DNA of 8,720 nucleotides from Hyphomicrobiales bacterium (lineage in GTDB: Bacteria > Pseudomonadota > Alphaproteobacteria > Rhizobiales > Beijerinckiaceae): contig JAGWKJ010000089.1 of the NCBI GenBank assembly GCA_028865375.1, positions 1-8,720 on the forward strand. Direction: 5' to 3'. A model generated the notes under the pieces. That model was not told the DNA's origin, made no database searches, and worked only from the letters and a program-made list of their open reading frames with translations. Positions within the stretch are counted from its first letter, which is position 1, and every line of letters starts with the position of its first letter. This document shows positions 1-5,645 of the stretch, one piece after another. The position numbers and the translations under genes are program-made.

Positions 1-1
1 G

Positions 2-382
2 CCCTGCGAGCTTTGCTACAAGGAGCGCTGGGCTTGGTATGCCGCGCTCCCGCTGGGCGCCCTGATCGGCCTGTTGGGCGGGCCGAAGCTGCGGCGCGCG
101 GGTTTGGCGCTGCTGGTCTTGATCCTGCTCGCCAATGCGGGGCTCGGCTTCTATCATTTCGGCGTCGAACAGGGCTGGTGGGCCGGGCCTTCGGGTTGCA
201 CGGGCCTGATCGGCGCGACCAACGACGTCAACGCCTTCCTGAAGAGCCTGAACCAGACCCACGTCGTGCGTTGCGACGCGCCGGCGCTGAAAGTGCTGGG
301 CCTGTCGCTGGCGGCTTGGAACGGATTGGTCAGCGCCGGCATGGCGCTGGTGGCCGGTCTGGGCGCCGCCAAGCGCGCCTGA
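2..382 (+). CDS. dsbB: Disulfide bond formation protein B (DsbB family), 5'-truncated by the window edge
   Basis: DsbB is an inner-membrane oxidase that reoxidises the periplasmic thiol oxidase DsbA and passes electrons to quinone. The window opens inside the gene; 126 residues and the stop are visible. They begin with the redox pair in PCELCYKERW (Cys at visible residues 2 and 5), followed directly by an aromatic-rich stretch as in the DsbB family. The second periplasmic cysteine pair appears at visible residues 66 (SGCTG) and 91 (VRCDA). Hydrophobic segments at about 12-27, 34-50 and 98-118 fit the last three of the four family helices. The first helix and the start codon lie to the left of the window. 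The protein ends with a short basic tail (AAKRA). The next gene starts 91 bp downstream, so it may not belong to the same operon. Both cysteine pairs are intact, so the protein looks functional. Some alphaproteobacterial members are annotated simply as disulfide bond formation protein B. Confidence 0.9.
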   Translation, partial: PCELCYKERWAWYAALPLGALIGLLGGPKLRRAGLALLVLILLANAGLGFYHFGVEQGWWAGPSGCTGLIGATNDVNAFLKSLNQTHVVRCDAPALKVLGLSLAAWNGLVSAGMALVAGLGAAKRA

Positions 383-401
383 GGACGGATTTTCCGCCGG
401 T

Positions 402-431
402 CCGGCGCGCGCCATGGCGCCGGCGTCCTTT
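402..431 (+). terminator. Possible weak terminator or hairpin after dsbB
   Basis: A perfect 7-bp GC stem, CCGGCGC at 402-408 pairing with GCGCCGG at 417-423, encloses an 8-nt loop. It is followed by CGTCCTTT, which has only a short T run. The region starts 20 bp after the dsbB stop. It overlaps a perfect 12-bp palindrome, GCGCCATGGCGC (409-420), and an alternative pairing of 395-400 with 420-425. The lack of a real U-tract makes intrinsic termination uncertain, and GC-rich DNA yields such stems by chance. Confidence 0.3.
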
Positions 432-457
432 CGACGCTATATTCGACCGGATACGAT
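429..457 (+). promoter_or_regulatory. Candidate sigma70-type promoter for the Moco cluster
   Basis: TTTCGA (429-434) and TACGAT (452-457) are separated by 17 bp and lie just upstream of the first XdhC gene. An overlapping CTATAT (437-442), which resembles alphaproteobacterial -10 elements, is an alternative. This is the most AT-rich stretch between dsbB and the cluster. The -35 matches are weak (3 of 6 to TTGACA), so the exact element is uncertain. Confidence 0.35.
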
Positions 458-462
458 CAGTC

Positions 463-468
463 GGGAGG
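463..468 (+). promoter_or_regulatory. Shine-Dalgarno deciding the start of the first XdhC gene
   Basis: GGGAGG at 463-468 lies 5 nt before the ATG at 474. It favours that start over the in-frame ATG at 414, which lies inside the palindromic region and would add 20 residues not typical of the family. Confidence 0.7.
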
Positions 469-473
469 CCGGC

Positions 474-800
474 ATGGCGCAAGAGAGCGACGACGTCCTG
501 CGCGCGGCGCAGGATTGGGCGACGGCGGGGCGTGGCGTGGCGCTGGCGACCGTCGTGGAGACTTGGGGCTCGGCGCCGCGCCCGGCGGGCAGCCATCTCG
601 CCATCGACGATTCCGGCAATTTTCTCGGCTCCGTTTCGGGGGGCTGCGTCGAGGGCGCGGTGGTCGAGGAGGCGCAGCAAGTGATCGCCGACGGCCGCGC
701 GCGCACGCTGGAATTCGGCGTCGCCGACGAGACGGCGTGGCGCGTCGGGCTGTCGTGCGGCGGGCGCATCCGCGTCCACGTCGAGAGGCTCGACACGTGA
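474..800 (+). CDS. XdhC/CoxI family protein, N-terminal-domain ORF (Moco insertion chaperone part 1)
   Basis: This 108-residue protein matches the N-terminal XdhC/CoxI domain. Visible hallmarks are ATVVETWGSAPRPAG (residues 25-39), GSVSGGCVEGAV (52-63) and GLSCGGRIRVHVE (92-104). The two conserved cysteines are at 58 and 95. XdhC-type proteins bind molybdenum cofactor, can help install the terminal sulfur ligand, and deliver Moco to xanthine dehydrogenase-type molybdenum hydroxylases in the cytoplasm. In many bacteria (for example E. coli PaoD) this domain is fused to a Rossmann domain. Here that domain is the next ORF, which begins at a GTG overlapping this stop (GTGA, 797-800), so the two are probably translationally coupled and work as a pair. 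The start is set by a good Shine-Dalgarno. Whether the client is a xanthine, aldehyde or CO dehydrogenase cannot be told from the window. Confidence 0.88.
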   Translation: MAQESDDVLRAAQDWATAGRGVALATVVETWGSAPRPAGSHLAIDDSGNFLGSVSGGCVEGAVVEEAQQVIADGRARTLEFGVADETAWRVGLSCGGRIRVHVERLDT

Positions 801-1501
801 AGCTCGCGACGCTCGCCGCCCTCAATGCGGAGCGCGCGGCCCGGCGCCCCGCCGTCTTGGTGAGCGACATCGAAGGCGGCGGCGAGCGGTTGGTGAAGGC
901 CGCGGAAGCGGGGGGCGATCCGCTCGCCGCGGACGTCGCCGAAGCGTTGCGCTCGGGCCGCGCGGCGAGCGTCGAGCGCGACGGCAAACGGCATTTCCTC
1001 AACCCGCACTTGCCGCCGCCCCGCCTGTTGGCGGTCGGCGCGGTCCACATCACGCAGGCGTTGGCGCCGATGGCTTCGATCGCCGGCTTCGACGTCGTCG
1101 TGCTCGATCCGCGCACCGCCTTCGCCACGCCCGAACGTTTCGCGGGCGTTCGGGTCGTCGCCGAATGGCCAGACGAGTTCCTCGCACGCGAGCCGCTCGA
1201 CGCCTTCACCGCGGTGGCGCTCGTCACCCACGATCCCAAGATCGACGATCCGGCGCTCGAACGCGCGCTGCGCGCGGGCTGTTTCTACGTGGGCGCGCTC
1301 GGGTCGCGGAAGACCCACGCCAAGCGGCTGGAGCGCATGACGGCGAAGGGCTTCGACGAGACGACGTTGGCGCGCATCCGCGCGCCCATCGGCCTGCCGA
1401 TCGGCGCGGCCTCGCCCGCCGAGATCGCGGTCGCGGTTTTGGCGGAAGCGGTCGGCGCGCTGCGGCGGAAGCCGGACGTCGCGGCGGCGGCGGCCGCATG
1501 A
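797..1501 (+). CDS. XdhC family protein, Rossmann-domain ORF (Moco insertion chaperone part 2)
   Basis: This 234-residue protein carries the C-terminal XdhC Rossmann domain. A nucleotide-fold entry is visible at RLLAVGAVHITQAL (residues 76-89), where GAVHI replaces a classical GxGxxG. Further family blocks are VALVTHDPKIDDPAL (140-154), FYVGALGSRKTHAKR (163-177) and IRAPIGLPIGAASPAEIAVA (194-213). The first 70 or so residues correspond to the linker region found between the two domains in fused XdhC proteins. The GTG start is chosen because it overlaps the previous stop by 4 nt and the protein then begins at the family boundary; the open frame extends further upstream but only antiparallel to real coding of the previous gene. 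The alanine-rich tail overlaps the next start as ATGA (1498-1501). Likely role: with the preceding protein, maturation and insertion of Moco into a molybdenum hydroxylase. Confidence 0.87.
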   Translation: MKLATLAALNAERAARRPAVLVSDIEGGGERLVKAAEAGGDPLAADVAEALRSGRAASVERDGKRHFLNPHLPPPRLLAVGAVHITQALAPMASIAGFDVVVLDPRTAFATPERFAGVRVVAEWPDEFLAREPLDAFTAVALVTHDPKIDDPALERALRAGCFYVGALGSRKTHAKRLERMTAKGFDETTLARIRAPIGLPIGAASPAEIAVAVLAEAVGALRRKPDVAAAAAA

Positions 1502-2502
1502 CGTTCGAGGAAACGTCCGTCGGGGCGAGCGTCGGGGCGATCCTCGCCCACGGCGTCAGGACGGCGGGCCTGTCGCTGAAGAAGGGCGCCCGCATCGACG
1601 AAGCGACGGCGCGCGCGCTCGCCGGCGCCGGCGTGGAGCGCGTGTTCGCCGCGCGGCTCGGGACGGACGACGTGCCGGAGGACGAGGCCGCCCGCCGGCT
1701 CGCGGAAGCGGCGGCGGGGGAGGGGCTGCGCGTCGGCGTGCCGTTCACCGGCCGGGCCAACCTGTTCGCGACACGAGCCGGCCTGTTGCGCGTCGATGCG
1801 GCCCGGGTCGACGCGGTCAACGCGATAGACGACGCGCTGACGCTGGCCACGCTGCCGGCCGGCAAGCGCGTCGCGGCGGGCGAGATGGCCGCCACCGTGA
1901 AGGTCATCCCGTTCGCCGCGCCGCGCGAAGCGTTGCTGGCCGCGGTCGCTGCGGCCGCCGGCGCGCTGTCGGTGGCGGCGTTCCTGCCGCTGTCGGTGGG
2001 TGTCGTGTCCACCCTGTTGCCGGGCCTGAAGCCGTCGGTCGTCGAGAAGACGCTGCGCGCCATCGAGGGCCGCCTCGCGCCGACCGGCGCGCGCGTGGCG
2101 CGCGAGACGCGCGTCGCCCACGCGACGGGCGAGATCGCGCGCGCCGTTCGCGAGACGGCGGCGGCCTGCGACGTGACGGTCGTGTTCGGCGCCTCGGCCA
2201 TCGTCGACGGGCGCGACGCCGTGCCCGAAGCAATCCGGCGCGCCGGCGGGCGCATCGTGCAGTTCGGCGCGCCGGTCGATCCCGGAAACCTGCTTCTGCT
2301 GGACGAGGTCGCCGGCAAGCCCGTCATCGGCGCGCCGGGCTGCGCGCGCTCGCCGCGCGAAAACGCCTTCGATTGGGCGCTCGACCGGGCGCTGGTCGGC
2401 GACCCGATGAGCGCGCGCGACGTGCGCAAGCTCGGCGTCGGCGGATTGCTGACGGAGATCGGCGCCCGCGGCCTGGCGCGGACGAAGGCCGATGCTCCCT
2501 GA
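1498..2502 (+). CDS. Molybdopterin-binding protein (MoeA/MoCF-biosynthesis-like)
   Basis: This 334-residue protein resembles the N-terminal two thirds of the alphaproteobacterial molybdopterin-binding/nucleotidyltransferase proteins. The N-terminal third has a SAF/MoeA-like start (GAILAHGVRTAGLSLKKG, about 13-30). The central part carries repeated substrate-fold motifs (VNAIDDALTLATLP, 107-120). The MoCF-like core includes CDVTVVFGASAIVDGRD (224-240), FGAPVDPGNLLLL (256-268), GKPVIGAPGCARSPREN (273-289) and GVGGLLTEI (313-321). Such proteins bind molybdopterin, presumably holding it for dinucleotide formation or metal insertion. ATG 1498 overlaps the previous stop (ATGA), giving coupled translation. 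The C-terminus ends abruptly at ARTKADAP, where relatives usually continue into a MobA/MocA-like domain; here that domain lies in the +1 frame and starts 11 nt before this stop. It may therefore be a true stand-alone subunit or half of a recoded or frameshifted fusion. The exact reaction is not known to me. Confidence 0.82.
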   Translation: MTFEETSVGASVGAILAHGVRTAGLSLKKGARIDEATARALAGAGVERVFAARLGTDDVPEDEAARRLAEAAAGEGLRVGVPFTGRANLFATRAGLLRVDAARVDAVNAIDDALTLATLPAGKRVAAGEMAATVKVIPFAAPREALLAAVAAAAGALSVAAFLPLSVGVVSTLLPGLKPSVVEKTLRAIEGRLAPTGARVARETRVAHATGEIARAVRETAAACDVTVVFGASAIVDGRDAVPEAIRRAGGRIVQFGAPVDPGNLLLLDEVAGKPVIGAPGCARSPRENAFDWALDRALVGDPMSARDVRKLGVGGLLTEIGARGLARTKADAP

Positions 2503-2503
2503 C
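2492..2503 (+). other. CCC-TGA-C frame junction: coupled start/stop or possible +1 recoding site
   Basis: ATG (2492-2494) of the nucleotidyltransferase ORF lies upstream of TGA (2500-2502), the stop of the molybdopterin-binding ORF. In the upstream frame the sequence reads GCT CCC TGA C. The Pro codon CCC followed by U is a classically slippery +1 site, and TGA followed by C is a weak stop context. The architecture resembles the prfB CTT-TGA-C site. Slipping from CCC to CCT would join the two domains without loss. A GAAGG at 2484-2488 is 3 nt from the ATG (too close for an ideal ribosome site) and 8 nt from CCC (farther than in prfB). Ordinary translational coupling or a sequence error are simpler alternatives. 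Confidence 0.3.
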
Positions 2504-3067
2504 GTCGCGGCGATCGTGCTGGCGGCCGGCCGTTCGACGCGCTGGGCGGCGGCGGGCGGCGCGGGCCCGACCAAGCTCGTGGCGGCGAGCGGGGGCGAAC
2601 CGATGGTGCGTCGGGTCGCCGGCGCCGCCTTGGCGTCGCGCGCGCGGCCGGTCGTCGTCGTGCTCGGCCACGCCGAAGACGCCGTGCGCGCCGCGCTCGC
2701 GGGCCTCGACGTCCGGTTCGTCGTCAATCCGGATCCCGCGCGCGGGCTCGCCTCCTCGCTGCGCGCCGGTCTCGAAGCCGTGCCCGCGGACGCGGCGGGC
2801 GCGCTCGTCCTGCTCGGCGACATGCCGCGCGTCGGGGCCGCGCTGCTCGACCGCCTGATCGAAGCCTTCGCCGCCCGGCTCGGCGCGGAGGCCGCCGCGC
2901 CGTTCGTCGCCGGCGCGCGCGGCAATCCGGTGCTGCTCGGCCGTGCGCTGTTCGCGCGCGCGATGGCGCTCGACGGCGACCGCGGCGCCGGCGCGCTGGT
3001 CGACGCGGCTCGTCTCGTCGCGGTCGAGGCGGACGCGGCGGCGCTGTTCGACGTCGACGCGCCTTGA
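2492..3067 (+). CDS. MobA/MocA-like molybdenum cofactor nucleotidyltransferase
   Basis: This 191-residue protein has the MobA/MocA NTP-transferase fold. It shows the nucleotide-binding loop VLAAGRSTRW (residues 9-18), the substrate lysine in GPTKLV (25-30), VVVVLGH (54-60), the metal-binding aspartate in LLGDMP (107-112), and GNPVLLG (144-150). It ends with FDVDAP, close to the usual FDIDTP end of the family. It likely attaches CMP (MocA) or GMP (MobA) to molybdopterin. The XdhC neighbours favour the cytosine form used by xanthine and CO dehydrogenases, but this is inference. Oddities: the usual RxxRMG loop is replaced by STRW plus an Ala/Gly-rich insertion before the lysine, and the domain is in a separate frame from its usual fusion partner. 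ATG 2492 is the only good start near the domain boundary, and its ribosome site is poor, which suits coupling to the upstream gene. The length is normal for the domain. Confidence 0.83.
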   Translation: MLPDVAAIVLAAGRSTRWAAAGGAGPTKLVAASGGEPMVRRVAGAALASRARPVVVVLGHAEDAVRAALAGLDVRFVVNPDPARGLASSLRAGLEAVPADAAGALVLLGDMPRVGAALLDRLIEAFAARLGAEAAAPFVAGARGNPVLLGRALFARAMALDGDRGAGALVDAARLVAVEADAAALFDVDAP

Positions 3068-3074
3068 CCGCAAA

Positions 3075-3082
3075 TTAACCAT
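3075..3082 (+). promoter_or_regulatory. CtrA half-site-like octamer TTAACCAT
   Basis: TTAACCAT at 3075-3082 equals the octamer described as a CtrA half-site in alphaproteobacteria. It sits in a short AT-rich patch (CAAATTAACCATT) 55 bp before the usg start. A TTGACC lies just upstream at 3064-3069, but no convincing -10 was found at the usual spacing. Binding is unproven. Confidence 0.35.
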
Positions 3083-3104
3083 TCGGGAGCGGAATGATCG
3101 TCCC

Positions 3105-3120
3105 GCGGCCATGCGGCCGC
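3105..3120 (+). repeat. Perfect inverted repeat in the usg leader
   Basis: GCGGCC (3105-3110) and GGCCGC (3115-3120) flank a 4-nt loop, ATGC. The hairpin ends 17 nt before the usg ATG. It could be a terminator for the Moco cluster, but no T-tract follows. It could instead be a leader structure or chance in GC-rich DNA. Confidence 0.4.
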
Positions 3121-3137
3121 CCGGTTCGGAGCGCTCC

Positions 3138-3419
3138 ATGGCCCGGACACGCGTCGACGAAGGGTTCCTCAAGCGGCTGGCCGGCTACGGCCTGACCACG
3201 GCGGAGATCCTCTACCGAATGCCGGATCATCCGGCGGTGCTGCAAACCTACGTCTGGCAGGACTACGACGTCGCGCCAGACTACCCGGCGCTGCGCCGGT
3301 TCCTCCGCTTCTGGCGCGAGAGGCTCGACGGGCCGCTTCATTCGGTGACGGTCGCGCATTCCAAGGCGCTGGACGCCGGCGAAGTCTCGTTCGTCGCCGA
3401 GCTCGGCCGCCTGCACTGA
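3138..3419 (+). CDS. usg: Usg family protein (function unknown)
   Basis: This 93-residue soluble protein closely fits the alphaproteobacterial Usg family. The family core is visible as LAGYGLTTAEILYRMPDHP (residues 14-32), LQTYVWQDYDVAPDYP (35-50), FLRFWRERLDGPLHSV (55-70) and the C-terminal ELGRLH. The molecular role of Usg is not established. The family name comes from the gene preceding trpFBA in Caulobacter. In this window there is no trp gene beside it: a Moco nucleotidyltransferase lies upstream and a c-di-GMP gene converges 12 bp downstream. ATG 3138 is preferred over the in-frame ATG at 3111 because a GGAG (3128-3131) lies 6 nt before it and family members start close to the GYGLTT block. 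The 70-bp leader holds a CtrA-like octamer and a hairpin, so it could have its own promoter. Confidence 0.88.
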   Translation: MARTRVDEGFLKRLAGYGLTTAEILYRMPDHPAVLQTYVWQDYDVAPDYPALRRFLRFWRERLDGPLHSVTVAHSKALDAGEVSFVAELGRLH

Positions 3420-3431
3420 GACGCGGCGCGA

Positions 3432-5555
3432 TCAGGCGATCCGCGCGCGGGGCGGCGATTCCTCGGCGGCGAGCAGCGCGTCGATTTCCTCGGCGCGCAC
3501 CGGCCGCGAAAAGTGGAAGCCCTGCAGTTCGTCGCAGTTGATCGCCTGCAACAGCCGCACTTGGTCGGCGTTCTCCACGCCCTCCGCGGTGACGACGAGG
3601 CCGAGCTCGCGGCCGAGATGGACCATCGACTGCACGAGGATCGCGCCTTCCCCGGAGACTTCCATCGATTCGAGGAAGGAACGGTCGATCTTGATCTTGT
3701 CGAAGGGGAAGCGCCGCAGGTAGATCAGGCTCGAATAGCCGGTGCCGAAATCGTCGAGCGCGAAGCGCACGCCCAGCGTGCGCAGTTCCGTCATCGCGTC
3801 CTCGGCCTGGTCGGCGTCCGCCACGACGACGCCCTCCGTGATCTCCAGCTCCAATTCGTGGGGCGGATAGCCGGCCTCGGCGAGCGCGCCGGCCACCATT
3901 TCGGTGAAGCCGCGCTGGCGGAACTGCACCGGCGAGACGTTGACGGCGACGTTGACGCCGGGCCAGCGCGAGGCGTCGCGCAGCGCGCGTCGCAGCACCC
4001 ATGCGCCGAGAGGGACGATGAGGCCGCGCTCCTCCGCGATCGGGATGAACGAGGACGGCGGAATGACGCCCTTCTCGGGATGGTTCCAGCGCAGCAGCGC
4101 CTCGACGCCGACGATCCGCTTGCCGTCGAGCTTCACGATCGGCTGGTAGGCGAGGGTGAGTTCGTCGCGCGCGATGGCGTCGCGCAGGTCGTCCTCGACG
4201 ATCTTGCGCAGCGCGAGTTCCTCGTTCATCGAGCGGTCGAACATCCGGTAACGGTTCCGCCCCTCCGACTTCGCCCGGTAGAGCGCGACGTCGGCCAGGC
4301 GCATGAGTTCGCGCGGCCCCTGCGCGTCGACGCCCGACACCGCCACGCCCACGGAGGCCGCCGCGCGCAGCGAGACGCCTCCGGCGTCGATCGGGTCGTC
4401 GAACAACGAGACCAGCCGCTTGGCGAAGTTTCTCGCCTCCTCGCGGCCGCGCACGCCCGAGCGCAAGATGGCGAACTCGTCGCCGCCGAGCCGGGAGAGA
4501 GAATCCTCCGGCGCGAGGATGCGCTTGATCCGCTCCGCGACGCCCAGGATCAGCTTGTCGCCGGTCTCGTGGCCATGGCTGTCGTTGACGTCCTTGAAGC
4601 GATCGAGATCGAGGAACAGGAGGGCGCAGGACAGGCCGGCATCCTCGGCCCGGGCGAAAGCCTCGTCGGCGAGCCGCGCGAAAGTCGCCCGGTTCGGCAG
4701 GCCCGACAGGGCGTCGTTGGCCGCCAGCCGACGCGAGACCTCGAGCCTGTCCACCACGTCCTTGCGCAGCGCGCGGCTTTGCAGGATGGCGATCATGAAA
4801 AACAGCGCCATGATCGGCGCCAGCAACGGCGCTTGGCGCGCGAGCATGCGGGAACCGGGCGCCCGCGGGCTCAGCCGCACCGCGAGTCTCGCGCCCCGCC
4901 CGGGCAACAGCACTTGGTAGGGGTCTGGCGTACGATAGGGACCCACCGTCTCCATCGAGATCGGCGATACGCCGGCGACCTGGGCGAGCGAGGACGAGAA
5001 ATCCCCGTCCAGTCGCATCGCCGCGATCGTCGCGGGCGCGCCGTGCGCCGAGGGGCGGGCGGCGACGAGGATCGGTCCCCGGTTCGTCGGCACGTAGGCG
5101 AAGATCGGCGAGGGGCCCATGCCGTCCCCCCGCAGCAGCGGCTGGTCGCCGCCTTGGGCCGCATAGGCCAGCGCCTCGGCGGCGACGCGGACCAAAGTCG
5201 GGTCGGTGGCCAGTTTGGCGTCGCCGCCGGCCGGAACCGCGTGGCCGTTCGCATAAATCGCGATCGAGTCGAAGGGCGACACTTTGTCGCCGATGCCGAC
5301 CGATCGCCGGGCCATTACGGCATCCAGATCCTTGGCGAGCGCCGATTGCCGGGCGAACAGCGCGGACTGGACGGCTTGGCGCTCCCGCGCGGCTTCGGCC
5401 ATGTCGACGTTGCCGGCCAAGTGCGAGATGAACAACGCGGCGAGGACGAACATGATCGCGCCGACGACCGAAAGGCGCACCAAGGACTGCGCCTGCTCGT
5501 TTTGCGAGGCTTCGTCGGGTTCCAACCGTCTCGCGTCCGTCAAGGCCGCCCCCAC
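3432..5555 (-). CDS. Membrane-anchored GGDEF-EAL protein (putative diguanylate cyclase/phosphodiesterase)
   Basis: This 707-residue protein has a short cytoplasmic N-terminus, a membrane helix at about 28-48, a presumed periplasmic sensor region (50-240) of no family I recognise, and a second helix at about 242-258. It then has a GGDEF domain (about 275-440) and an EAL domain (about 450-695). GGDEF is intact at 357-361. The upstream inhibitory I-site (RxxD) reads APED (348-351), so product inhibition through that site is unlikely. The EAL signature is intact: EAL (485-487), DDFGTGYSSL (601-610), KIDRSF (622-627) and EGVE (658-661), with QGFHF for the usual QGYxF. It may therefore make and break c-di-GMP in response to a periplasmic cue; which activity dominates is unknown. 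The start is a GTG with a weak ribosome site, and nearby TTG codons (L6, L11) are alternatives. It is convergent with usg and read in the same direction as radC, 90 bp downstream of it. Confidence 0.93.
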   Translation of the reverse strand: MGAALTDARRLEPDEASQNEQAQSLVRLSVVGAIMFVLAALFISHLAGNVDMAEAARERQAVQSALFARQSALAKDLDAVMARRSVGIGDKVSPFDSIAIYANGHAVPAGGDAKLATDPTLVRVAAEALAYAAQGGDQPLLRGDGMGPSPIFAYVPTNRGPILVAARPSAHGAPATIAAMRLDGDFSSSLAQVAGVSPISMETVGPYRTPDPYQVLLPGRGARLAVRLSPRAPGSRMLARQAPLLAPIMALFFMIAILQSRALRKDVVDRLEVSRRLAANDALSGLPNRATFARLADEAFARAEDAGLSCALLFLDLDRFKDVNDSHGHETGDKLILGVAERIKRILAPEDSLSRLGGDEFAILRSGVRGREEARNFAKRLVSLFDDPIDAGGVSLRAAASVGVAVSGVDAQGPRELMRLADVALYRAKSEGRNRYRMFDRSMNEELALRKIVEDDLRDAIARDELTLAYQPIVKLDGKRIVGVEALLRWNHPEKGVIPPSSFIPIAEERGLIVPLGAWVLRRALRDASRWPGVNVAVNVSPVQFRQRGFTEMVAGALAEAGYPPHELELEITEGVVVADADQAEDAMTELRTLGVRFALDDFGTGYSSLIYLRRFPFDKIKIDRSFLESMEVSGEGAILVQSMVHLGRELGLVVTAEGVENADQVRLLQAINCDELQGFHFSRPVRAEEIDALLAAEESPPRARIA

Positions 5556-5603
5556 GCCCCGGACCGCGCCAGGTCGCGGCGGGCGCCAGATTGCCAGCGC
5601 AGG

Positions 5604-5620
5604 ATTAACGCGGGGTAACG
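5604..5620. promoter_or_regulatory. TAACG direct repeat at 10-bp spacing upstream of the GGDEF-EAL gene
   Basis: TAACG occurs at 5606-5610 and 5616-5620, one helical turn apart, inside GATTAACGCGGGGTAACG. It lies in the only non-coding stretch (5556-5645) before the c-di-GMP gene, about 50 bp upstream of its start. Tandem half-sites one turn apart are typical of response-regulator operators, but the regulator is unknown and chance is possible. No clear promoter was recognised here. Confidence 0.2.
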
Positions 5621-5645
5621 GGCGACGCGTCCAGTGGATTGAAAC

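Noticed and set aside
395..425. Nested palindromes as a possible operator or attachment site
   Set aside because: The symmetry is all G/C-rich and explained by base composition or by a hairpin after dsbB. No flanking direct repeat or mobile gene is present.
3105..3120. Rho-independent terminator for the Moco cluster
   Set aside because: The stem is perfect, but it is followed by CCGGTTCG with no T-tract, so only an inverted repeat is reported.
1285..3150. 621-residue open frame on the - strand across the Moco cluster
   Set aside because: It is antisense to three genes with recognisable domains. Its translation is Arg/Ala/Ser-rich with no family motif and no plausible start context.
3513..5618. 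701-residue open frame on the + strand antisense to the GGDEF-EAL gene
   Set aside because: The opposite strand encodes a protein with intact GGDEF and EAL motifs. The antisense translation is low-complexity, rich in Arg, Gly, Asp and His, which is typical of GC-rich shadow frames.
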